Positions 39,469 through 46,220 of a stretch of DNA of 64,000 bases are shown here, one piece after another (positions within the stretch are counted from its first letter, which is position 1; every line of letters starts with the position of its first letter). The stretch comes from Gilvimarinus sp. 2_MG-2023 (lineage in GTDB: Bacteria; Pseudomonadota; Gammaproteobacteria; Pseudomonadales; Cellvibrionaceae), in contig NZ_JAUOQM010000020.1 in assembly GCF_030547685.1 (NCBI RefSeq), positions 1 to 64,000 of the forward strand. The letters are read 5' to 3'. Below the pieces are notes generated by a model, which ran no database searches, was not told the DNA's origin, and was given only the letters and a program-made list of their open reading frames with translations. Position numbers and translations under genes: made by a program.

Positions 39469-40206
39469 TTAAGCCTTTTGCAACTCACACACCATTAACA
39501 CATCGGCAATAGTGCTGGTATCAACCAACCCCTCGGATAAACTCAATGGTTTTTGAAAAAAAAGCCCCAGCGGCATAAAAACACCGTTGTACCAGCGCAG
39601 GGCTCTTTTAGGATTTTTTTGTAATTGATCCATACCCCAGTTGACCAACACAGAAGATTTGGGTTTCATGCCAAACCCGGCGCTGTGTAACACCTGTAGG
39701 TTGTTCTGCGTCAGTAAGTCCGAAAGCTCTTCACTCTCATAACGCCGATAATGCCCGACCACCTCATCGAATGCGGTCCAGTACGACGAGTGCAAAGGTA
39801 CAGACATCAATAATTTTGCGCCAGGCTTGGCGACACGACACAGCTCGGCCAAGGCGACATCACCGGCCTCGACATGCTCGATAATATCCAGCGCACAGAT
39901 CAAATCAAAAGTATTATCGGCATAAGGTAATTGCGTAATATCCCCCGCCTTACTCACGCCCCCCTTAGCAGCGAGCTGCTGCAAAGCCGGCTCACTGATA
40001 TCGACAAAATGCGTCCCCTCTATTGGCAAACGCGGACGCATACCAGCGCCCACCTCTAGCCGCTCAGGCGCATTGCGAGAATATTCGCTAAAATGCCGCC
40101 AGGTATTAAAGCGGCTAGGCTCAATAAGACGAACCTTGGACCACAGGCCATCGTAAAATTTCTGATTGGTTTGGCGTAACCCGGACTGCTCAGCGCCTGA
40201 CGACAT
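39469..40206 (-). CDS. class I SAM-dependent methyltransferase
   Basis: The SAM-binding fold shows LEVGAGMRPRLP, then FVDISEPALQQL as acidic strand 2, FDLICALDIIEHVEAGD as motif post-I, and KPGAKLLMSVP. This is the Methyltransf_11 pattern with an acceptor-binding C-terminal part (AFDEVVGHYRRYESEEL). The start at 40206 (MSSGAEQSG) is chosen because AGG lies seven bases before it. A longer frame to 40236 exists. The acceptor is unknown. It belongs to a leftward pair with the hypothetical gene at 40363, separated by about 156 bases. Confidence 0.85.
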   Translation of the reverse strand: MSSGAEQSGLRQTNQKFYDGLWSKVRLIEPSRFNTWRHFSEYSRNAPERLEVGAGMRPRLPIEGTHFVDISEPALQQLAAKGGVSKAGDITQLPYADNTFDLICALDIIEHVEAGDVALAELCRVAKPGAKLLMSVPLHSSYWTAFDEVVGHYRRYESEELSDLLTQNNLQVLHSAGFGMKPKSSVLVNWGMDQLQKNPKRALRWYNGVFMPLGLFFQKPLSLSEGLVDTSTIADVLMVCELQKA

Positions 40207-40362
40207 ATTCTTACCTGAATGCATGAGTGTTAACACAGGGCTCGGCTGAAATGCACTAAGACCTTAATTTATAACTATCCCATTGGTCACTGCATAATGC
40301 AAACCGACCCATGAGCTGCCTTACCTCAGAGAAAATAACCTGCACCGCCGCTTGCCCCTTGA

Positions 40363-40710
40363 TCACTCACTTTCTTGAGTGGGAGCATCAGAGAAGTAAT
40401 CCTGCATCCAACCAAACAGCGTATCAACACACACTTCGGTTAAAACCTTGCGCTGAAATTCTTCGCTGGCCTCTTCGTCCAGACCGGCAAACTGATAGAG
40501 CAACATCCCCGGCTCTTTGTCATGCAGTATCAACATAATACGGCGACGGGTGCGCAAGCAGTCGATTGTCATAACGTCTGCGGGAAAGCCCACATCACGG
40601 AGCCCTCGGCGTACCGCCACCACAGGGTTGATATGCTGATAAGCTTGCTGAATTTTAGTGTGGGCCTCAGTGGCCTGATCGGACAGCGCTTTTAGAGGGT
40701 CTTCAGACAT
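40363..40710 (-). CDS. conserved hypothetical protein
   Basis: This 115-residue protein runs from the ATG at 40710, which has AGGAG seven bases upstream. An earlier start at 40758 adds 16 residues with no ribosome site. The sequence is soluble, with segments KIQQAYQHINPVVAVRRGLR, LRTRRRIMLILHDKEPGM and LTEVCVDTLFGWMQDYF. I do not recognise a family. It lies just downstream of a decayed gene remnant and the accessory region. Confidence 0.75.
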   Translation of the reverse strand: MSEDPLKALSDQATEAHTKIQQAYQHINPVVAVRRGLRDVGFPADVMTIDCLRTRRRIMLILHDKEPGMLLYQFAGLDEEASEEFQRKVLTEVCVDTLFGWMQDYFSDAPTQESE

Positions 40711-40757
40711 CGGCGACTCCTGGATAATTGTGCGCAATAGCTTACCAGAGCCAGCCA

Positions 40758-40978
40758 TTAATGGGTAAGGTAGAACACGGTATCGGCGGGGTTTCTGCCC
40801 TCAAAGACCTGTAAGCTCAGCCAAGTATTGCCAGACACCAGACTGGACCAAAGCATCCACAGATACCGATGCCGCCGGATCAAAGCAACAGAAGTAATCA
40901 TCATCCGAAAAAAAGGTTGCCACACGCCGCGCACAAGGCTGTGTGACATAGTGCGGGTGATCGACACTGCAGGCGGCC
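40758..40978 (-). pseudogene. truncated, frameshifted gene remnant beside mobile element copy C
   Basis: Two overlapping minus-strand frames look like one coding C-terminus split by a frameshift near 40840. The upstream part reads SVDHPHYVTQPCARRVATFF, then DDDYFCCFDPAASVSVDALV. The downstream part reads SGNTWLSLQVFEGRNPADTV then FYLTH and stop at 40758-40760. The 5' end is lost exactly where the truncated element copy begins (40979). The family is not recognised. Confidence 0.35.
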
Positions 40979-41150
40979 TTACCCAAAAAATCGGCTAAGC
41001 TCATACCTCCATCAAATGCCTTTATGCTTTTATTGGGTAGGGTTACCTGTGCCGGAAAGTACCCCAGGTAACTCGCCGCAAACCAATAAGCCAAAAACTG
41101 TCTCGAAAGCCCCAAACTAAGAGGCGCCACCTTTAATTTGTGGATGTCCT
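40979..41150 (+). mobile_element. RAYT-type element, copy C (5'-truncated)
   Basis: Homology to the right end of the complete copy starts at TTACCCAAAAA, the last codons of the transposase, with one extra A. It continues through the conserved right-end block to AATTTGTGGATGTCCT. It keeps the element-adjacent TTTATTTTCTT. The left end and transposase are missing. Confidence 0.8.
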
Positions 41151-41246
41151 TTATTTTCTTTCAGTTTGAGGATGTCTTAGTTTTGATCCGGAACATCGTT
41201 GGATGTGTATGTATTTAGCGTCAAAAGGCCCAAATACTTTCACTTC

Positions 41247-41513
41247 TTAAAATGCCGGCATATATGAAGACCCTATAGTTATGTCTTTGCCATCCTCGGT
41301 AAACACACTTACAGTGGATCCAGCCCAACCATGAATAGAAACAGATTGATCATTCATAGCAATCTCGAACACCCCTTCCCCTCCCTCGCCTTTGACAATT
41401 AACGATTTCTTCTTTCTCAGCTGATATTTGTCACCCCATGGCTCAATAAATACCTCCATTATATCGGAAGTAGAATTCCTAATTACGATTTCGCCACTAT
41501 AACCATTATTCAT
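41247..41513 (-). CDS. small protein, possible immunity to a lost toxin
   Basis: This 88-residue protein has no signal peptide or membrane segment. Its segments are VIRNSTSDIMEVFIEPWGDK, YQLRKKKSLIVKGEGGEG and VFEIAMNDQSVSIHGWAGS, suggesting an all-beta fold. It starts 4 bases after the stop codon of a truncated toxin-like tail (41518-41652), the tight spacing typical of toxin-immunity pairs in Rhs and other polymorphic toxin loci. No family is recognised. The immunity role is inferred from position only. Confidence 0.6.
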   Translation of the reverse strand: MNNGYSGEIVIRNSTSDIMEVFIEPWGDKYQLRKKKSLIVKGEGGEGVFEIAMNDQSVSIHGWAGSTVSVFTEDGKDITIGSSYMPAF

Positions 41514-41517
41514 TCTA

Positions 41518-41652
41518 TCAATCCCACATCTTTATTATCTTATCCATCAGCTGTGCCCTAGTTGCCGGGACCGGGCCCGAGGTTGGTGATACATCATCCA
41601 ACACTTGCTGATACTTTTTATAGAAATTTCTAATTTTCTTCGTGACAAAATT
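41518..41652 (-). pseudogene. C-terminal tail of a polymorphic toxin, cut by element A
   Basis: An open frame of 44 codons without a start reads NFVTKKIRNFYKKYQQVLDD, then VSPTSGPVPATRAQLMDKII and KMWD, ending in TGA at 41518-41520. It begins exactly at the left boundary of the mobile element (41653/41654) and is followed 4 bases later by the putative immunity gene. This is best read as the 3' end of an Rhs-type or similar toxin gene whose body was lost. The toxic activity cannot be inferred. Confidence 0.5.
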
Positions 41653-41653
41653 C

Positions 41654-42931
41654 AGGACACCCACAAATTTGACAATGCCGCACACGTGAACCAAAGTAAA
41701 TTTAGACAGTAAACATTACCCTATGCTCAAGGAGGAGCCATGACTCAACCCCGCAACCGATTAATTTCTCTCGACGACACTCCGTTCTATCACTGCGTAT
41801 CCCGCTGCGTGAGGCGGGCATTCTTATGTGGCTCAGGTAAAGACTATAACTTTGAACACCGCCGCGGCTGGATTGCCTATCGACTAAAAGAGTTATCAGC
41901 CGTTTTTGCTATTGATGTAGCCGCCTACGCAGTTATGTCGAATCATTATCATGTTGTCTTGCGCGTCAACCGAGACTTGAGTGATTCACTTAGCAAAAAT
42001 GAAGTGATAGAGCGCTGGAGCCAGCTGTTTAAGGGTCCGCTACTGGTGCAAAGGTTTCAAGGCGGTCAGACACTCTCCCCCGAAGAGTTCAAAATGCTAG
42101 ACGACATAGTCGCAACGTGGCAACAACGACTATCAAACATCAGCTGGTTTATGCGCTACCTCAATGAGCCTATTGCGCGCTGGGCCAACCAGGAGGATAA
42201 CTGTACCGGGCGATTCTTTGAGGGACGATTTAAAAGCCAAGCTCTTTTGGATGAGCGGGCTCTACTCGGCTGTATGGCTTATGTGGACTTAAACCCTATT
42301 AGGGCCGCAATTGCTGATACACCTGAGAACTCCGACTTCACAAGTATTCAGGAACGACTGGGTATTAAACCAGAGCAACCAATTGAGCCCGCCGCCGAAA
42401 CACAACCCAAAGAGCCCCTGCCACTGGCGGAACTTATGCCTTTTTCGGGTGGTGAACACCAACACAACCAGCCGAACCACTTACCTTTCGATTTTAGTGA
42501 CTATCTAGAGCTGGTAGATTGGAGTGGTCGAGCCATTAGAGACGATAAACGTGGCGCAATCGACAAGACCTTACCCAACATACTCGAGCGATTAGGCTTG
42601 CCTTCAAGAGATTGGCTGGACATTTTCTGCAATATCGAAAGTCACTTTGGCCGAGCTATCGGACCCGTCGCTAAAGTCAGCGAACTCTGCGAATCGGTCA
42701 ATGCACGATGGATGCACGGCATTCAAAACTGCCGACGACTTTACCCAAAAACCGGCTAACCTCACACCTCCTATAAATGCCTGTATGCTCTTGGTGGGTA
42801 GAGGCGCCTATGCCCGACAATAGCTATTAGACCAGAAAATTCTCCGAGCAATTCACCGCAAACCACTTAAGCCAAAAACTGTCACGAAAGCCCCAAACTA
42901 AGAGGCGCCACCTTTAATTTGTGGATGTCCT
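41654..42931 (+). mobile_element. RAYT-type element, copy A (complete, with transposase)
   Basis: This 1278-base element is bounded by near-perfect terminal inverted repeats: AGGACACCCACAAATT at 41654-41669 and AATTTGTGGATGTCCT at 42916-42931 (15 of 16 pairs). It holds one Y1-type transposase gene and a conserved right-end block of about 170 bases. The bases TTTATTTTCTT directly follow the right end here and in both other copies, so they are either part of the element or its target preference. Confidence 0.85.
41740..42759 (+). CDS. REP-associated tyrosine transposase (RAYT, Y1 HUH family)
   Basis: This 339-residue HUH-type transposase of the Y1_Tnp/IS200-like class begins FYHCVSRCVRRAFLCG. 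The metal-binding HUH motif is in AYAVMSNHYHVVLRV. The region YLNEPIARWANQEDN, FFEGRFKSQALLD and YVDLNPIRAAIAD is typical of RAYT proteins. The ribosome site GGAGGAG lies four bases before the ATG. Such enzymes cut and join single-stranded DNA at short hairpin ends and are linked to dispersed repeats. It looks intact and could act in trans on copies B and C. Confidence 0.9.
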   Translation: MTQPRNRLISLDDTPFYHCVSRCVRRAFLCGSGKDYNFEHRRGWIAYRLKELSAVFAIDVAAYAVMSNHYHVVLRVNRDLSDSLSKNEVIERWSQLFKGPLLVQRFQGGQTLSPEEFKMLDDIVATWQQRLSNISWFMRYLNEPIARWANQEDNCTGRFFEGRFKSQALLDERALLGCMAYVDLNPIRAAIADTPENSDFTSIQERLGIKPEQPIEPAAETQPKEPLPLAELMPFSGGEHQHNQPNHLPFDFSDYLELVDWSGRAIRDDKRGAIDKTLPNILERLGLPSRDWLDIFCNIESHFGRAIGPVAKVSELCESVNARWMHGIQNCRRLYPKTG

Positions 42932-43309
42932 TTATTTTCTTATTTGCCGGAAGTATTCTACACACCTGCCAATCAGAGGCGACAAATAAACCAAGAAAAG
43001 GCCAGGAATAATAATTACATAATATGGACCATGAGGAACATCTACTACTCCAACAACATATAAATAAATACCTCTGAAAACTACAACTAAGGATAGAAGA
43101 AATGACAGAACACCTATAATCAATGAATTTTTAATATTCGCAGAATAAAGTAGACCATGTGCAGCCAGAAGCACCAGCATGCACCATACCAGCAACTCGC
43201 GATCATCCATTGTTCTGCCACCACTCCACCATAGCCCCAAAAGGCTGACCACATAGAATTGAATCAGAAGCATCTTGCCAATAAAAAAACTAATTTTCTT
43301 CGCAATCAT
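42932..43309 (-). CDS. four-helix membrane protein, putative immunity to the PLA2-like Rhs toxin
   Basis: This 125-residue inner-membrane protein runs from the ATG at 43309, which has GAGG six bases upstream and overlaps the toxin gene end by 20 bases. It has about four transmembrane helices (KMLLIQFYVVSLLGLWW; LLVWCMLVLLAAHGLLY; LIIGVLSFLLSLVVVF; YYVIIIPGLFLVYLSPL). The position directly after an Rhs C-terminal toxin indicates an immunity protein, here one that would guard the membrane. The last codons and stop (AGA AAA TAA) coincide with bases found next to every element copy, so the native C-terminus may have been replaced. Confidence 0.65.
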   Translation of the reverse strand: MIAKKISFFIGKMLLIQFYVVSLLGLWWSGGRTMDDRELLVWCMLVLLAAHGLLYSANIKNSLIIGVLSFLLSLVVVFRGIYLYVVGVVDVPHGPYYVIIIPGLFLVYLSPLIGRCVEYFRQIRK

Positions 43310-43915
43310 CGCAATCCTCTTGAGCCTTGCTATATGCTTGACTCGCAGTCTCAGAAATTGCAACCGCCCAAAAGTAAATTGCACTTCCTCCTGTTAATGC
43401 CCACAACTGAAGATCACACGACAACTTTGATTTTCCACATGTAGAATAGCATTCATCATGTTTTCTACAAGCATAACTATAAGGCCCATCAGGAATATGC
43501 GAAGCTGCTCTTGGGTCACCGGCCGGACCACAGACAGTACCAAACAGCCCGTATCCAGTATTTGCACTCGCTGGCCTCCAAGCATGATCACAACTTTCAA
43601 CATTTAAACCATATGAATCGGTAAATTTCAGAGGGTTTTGATATCCATACCCAAACGTATTAATCCCCCCTCGCAACCCAATCGGATCACTCTGCACATA
43701 CCGACCAAGCCCCGGGTCATAATCCCGAAAGTAGTTATAGTGCAACCCGGCCTCCCCATCATAATACTGCCCCGGAAACCGAAACGGTTGCTCTACAATA
43801 CTCACGGTTTCGGTCAGCTCACCAAAGGGCGTGTAATCGGCCTGCCATACCACAGTGCCAGAGGCATTGGTTAGTGCCTTGGGTGTGCCTAGATGATCAT
43901 TGTGGTGAAATATCC
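43290..43915 (-). pseudogene. 5'-truncated rhs gene: core end plus phospholipase A2-like C-terminal toxin
   Basis: The frame opens at the boundary of element copy B with the end of an Rhs core: HNDHLGTPKALTN, DYTPFGELTE, FRDYDPGLGRYVQSDPIGL and NTFGYGYQNPLKFTDSYGL. The variable C-terminal domain follows, about 110 residues, with VCGPAGD (loop-like) and YACRKHDECYSTCGKSKLS followed by CDLQLW. The HD-x-CY and later CD match the catalytic and disulfide pattern of phospholipase A2. The long Rhs barrel and N-terminal export region are absent. An in-frame start inside element B (GTG at 43943 or TTG at 43937) could still allow translation. Confidence 0.8.
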
Positions 43916-44109
43916 AGGACACCCACAAATTTGACAACCTCACATCTCCTTCAAATGCCTTTATGCTCTTGGTGGGCAGGAACTCCTATACCCGGAAATA
44001 ACTATTAGGCCGGAAAGCACCCCAGGTAACTCACCGCAAACCACTTAAGCCAAAAACTGTCACGAAAGCCCCAAACTAAGAGGCGCCACCTTTAATTTGT
44101 GGATGTCCT
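43916..44109 (+). mobile_element. RAYT-type element, copy B (194-base transposase-less derivative)
   Basis: It has the same left end (AGGACACCCACAAATT, then TGACAA) and right end (AATTTGTGGATGTCCT) as copy A. The interior from just after GACAA to just after the transposase stop (TAA) is missing, with an AA microhomology at the junction. It is thus a MITE-like deletion derivative that could be moved in trans by the copy A transposase. Confidence 0.85.
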
Positions 44110-44146
44110 TTATTTTCTTTCTCTCTAAAAGAATTGTTTGAAGAAT

Positions 44147-44182
44147 AAAAAAACCGATATCACATCATTGATATCGGATTTT
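44147..44182 (-). terminator. rho-independent terminator of the CBM2 protein gene
   Basis: On the minus strand CCGATAT and ATATCGG form a 7-bp stem around a 10-base loop, followed by TTTTTTT. ATTTTT on the other side makes it potentially bidirectional. Confidence 0.8.
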
Positions 44183-44250
44183 TCAGTCTTTCGGCCGACT
44201 GCAATACTTAAATTAACAGCATTGAAATTTTTTAAGGCTTTATGCTGATT

Positions 44251-45582
44251 TCATCGAGAAGCACAAAAGCCGATAGAAGAGTCAGTCTGTCCAGGTTGTA
44301 GCGTGTTATTCCAGGAAAGGCCCGACAGAGTGAGTGCAGATCCACTTTGATTATAAATGCCATTCCACAAGTTATTGATAGTACCTTCAACTTCAAGATC
44401 AACTGCCCACAATTCAGCGCTGCTACCACTATTTGTTATGAGAATGTTTGCACAGTAGCCGCTACCCCAATCATTGTTGATGGTATATATCGCGGTCACG
44501 TCGTCAATATTTGAAGATGAGGAGTCTGCCTCTTTTACAGATAGTTGTAATACAGGATTTGAATGCAGTTGTGTATTGGCAGCATATTCATCGCTGGAAT
44601 AACGCAAGCACAGGTAGTTTTGGTTGAAATCTTCAAGCTCGATACTCGTTTCATCTAATTGAATTTCATGAGTCCCGAGGCCAAGGGAAGTTGGATTGTA
44701 ATTGCCCAAATATATGCCGTGATCTGCTGCGGCTTCACTGTCCAGGAAGTGTTGAAAATTCAGCAAATCAATTTCCACATTACTGGTATTGTTAGAAAAC
44801 CCCGCCACATACAAACTAATAGAGGCATCTACGACCTCGGTAAGCTGAGTGTCTACATAATGACAAGCAATAGAAACTTCTTTTAAAGCATTGAATGTCC
44901 TCACACTGAGGGAGCTGGGATTTTCTGTGATCTCCTCAAAAATTCCATCAACGTCGTTGTCTATCAGTTTTGTGCTTAAAGAAGAGGCAATATTTAAATT
45001 CTCAGCCTCACTGGGCGGTGCCTCCACTACGGTCATTTCAAGTGAAGGGTTCGCTTGTAGCTGTGTGTTCACGGAACTCGCACTTGCCTCAAAACGTAAG
45101 CATAGATATGAGTTATCATTAAACTGGACTGTATTCAATGTGTCGGAATCTAAGCTAATGCTGTGAGAGCCTAATCCGAGAGCGGTCGGATCGTAGGACG
45201 CTATAGTTATTGCCGGGGAAACTGTACCTTCTGGAAAAAATGCAGAGCTACTACTAAACGCGTTAATATTTACTGGGTTACTATTGCTCGTATAACCTGC
45301 AATTTGAATAGACAGTGCTGCGCTGTTAACATCGTAACTGTCCCCCTCAAAATAGTAGCAGGCAGTTGAAACTTCCTGAAGTATCGAATCAAATTTTCTT
45401 ACACTCAATGAGCTCGGCTGCTCAGAAATGGTTTCGAAATCTCCATTTGAATCACTATCCAAAAACTTCGCACTCCCTTCGGGGTACAACAATACCAAAT
45501 CCTCTCCAGTGGCAAATTGCGCAAGTGTCAGCATCAAAGCTAGTGAGAGTATTAGGGGGTAAACTCTAATGGTTGATATCAT
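44251..45582 (-). CDS. secreted protein with two tandem novel domains and a C-terminal CBM2
   Basis: This 443-residue protein has a Sec signal (LILSLALMLTLAQFATG, about 1-26). Two homologous domains follow at about 37-186 and 203-350. Shared landmarks are DSDSNGDFETI / DNDVDGIFEEI (Asp-rich, EF-hand-like loops), PSSLSVR, a Cys before YYFEG / HYVD, and GLGSHSISLD / GLGTHEIQLD. At 362-443 a CBM2-type module has INNDWGSGYCANILITN, NLWNGIYNQSGSALTLSG and two Cys (376, 440) placed to form the usual disulfide. CBM2 binds cellulose, xylan or chitin. No catalytic domain is seen. The function of the duplicated domain is unknown. Confidence 0.8.
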   Translation of the reverse strand: MISTIRVYPLILSLALMLTLAQFATGEDLVLLYPEGSAKFLDSDSNGDFETISEQPSSLSVRKFDSILQEVSTACYYFEGDSYDVNSAALSIQIAGYTSNSNPVNINAFSSSSAFFPEGTVSPAITIASYDPTALGLGSHSISLDSDTLNTVQFNDNSYLCLRFEASASSVNTQLQANPSLEMTVVEAPPSEAENLNIASSLSTKLIDNDVDGIFEEITENPSSLSVRTFNALKEVSIACHYVDTQLTEVVDASISLYVAGFSNNTSNVEIDLLNFQHFLDSEAAADHGIYLGNYNPTSLGLGTHEIQLDETSIELEDFNQNYLCLRYSSDEYAANTQLHSNPVLQLSVKEADSSSSNIDDVTAIYTINNDWGSGYCANILITNSGSSAELWAVDLEVEGTINNLWNGIYNQSGSALTLSGLSWNNTLQPGQTDSSIGFCASR

Positions 45583-45603
45583 TATTAATTCCTTTTTAAT
45601 TTA

Positions 45604-45632
45604 ATATTAAGATTGATCTGTGTTACGTACAA
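45604..45632 (-). promoter_or_regulatory. candidate promoter of the CBM2 protein gene
   Basis: On the minus strand TTGTAC (45632-45627), a 17-base spacer and TAATAT (45609-45604) lie just before the gene, with AAGGA close to the ATG. It is a moderate sigma-70 match only. Confidence 0.4.
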
Positions 45633-45639
45633 GTTGTGT

Positions 45640-46050
45640 GCATATGGGGATAGAAAGTACACACCACAATTTGTCCTTTTGCGGAAGCATTATACGCAAA
45701 ATACTCTCATTTGTTGGCCGCTCAAATTCAGCTCAATTCCTCATTATCACTGTCGAATCAATATATCGGGCAGGCACAATTTGGCGCGTTCCGTGCCTGT
45801 CCAGAAAATTTATGGGTGTTTTAGGCGGTCAGATGGGGATCTCATTAGGGCGCGAAGACAACACATTTTATGCCGCCTTACAGACGCCGGATATATGTCT
45901 TCGTTACCGCCATCTTGGTTAAATGCCGGTTAATCAGGACGTGAGGTGTTAAGTTACAATCAATTTCTCAAATGATTTTAAGAAAAAGGGATTTATTTGT
46001 TTGACAGTCGTGGAGCGTCCATATATGTCCTATTTTTTATTTCTATTTTT
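45640..46050. other. non-coding accessory stretch with several inverted repeats
   Basis: I see no convincing gene here. It has TTTTGCG / CGCAAAA near 45677-45701. GGCAGGCAC pairs with GTGCCTGTCC near 45770-45803 (one bulge). CGAAGACA (45853-45860) pairs with TGTCTTCG (45896-45903). The reading frames are short and lack ribosome sites. It may be the remains of an inserted element. Confidence 0.4.
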
Positions 46051-46052
46051 TC

Positions 46053-46187
46053 CAGAGAAACGAAATGGCTGCTCAACAATACTCACAGTTTCGGTCAGCT
46101 CACCGAAGGGCGTGTAATCGGCTTGCCACACCACGGTGAGAGGCATTGGTCAGCGCCCTGGGTGTGCTTAAGTGATCATTACGGTAG
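46053..46187 (-). pseudogene. degenerate rhs core fragment
   Basis: This is about 80% identical by eye to the rhs core segment at 43780-43910. The minus strand reads YRNDHLSTPRALTNAS, then a 2-base deletion shifts the frame, then DYTPFGELTETVSIVEQPFR. It stops being homologous at FRF, where the intact copy continues to PGQYYDG. It is clearly a non-functional second rhs copy. Confidence 0.85.
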
Positions 46188-46220
46188 GAGAAACAAGGGG
46201 CAGCCCCTAATTATTTGGTA

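Noticed and set aside
45613-45933. Two overlapping plus-strand frames of about 100 codons
   Set aside because: No ribosome sites, no recognisable domain, and the region is dominated by inverted repeats and the promoter of the opposite gene.
45900-45960. Integron attC-like core sites (GTTAAAT, GTTAAGT)
   Set aside because: GTTRRRY is common by chance. No matching RYYYAAC partner, no R'/L' symmetry and no integrase were found.
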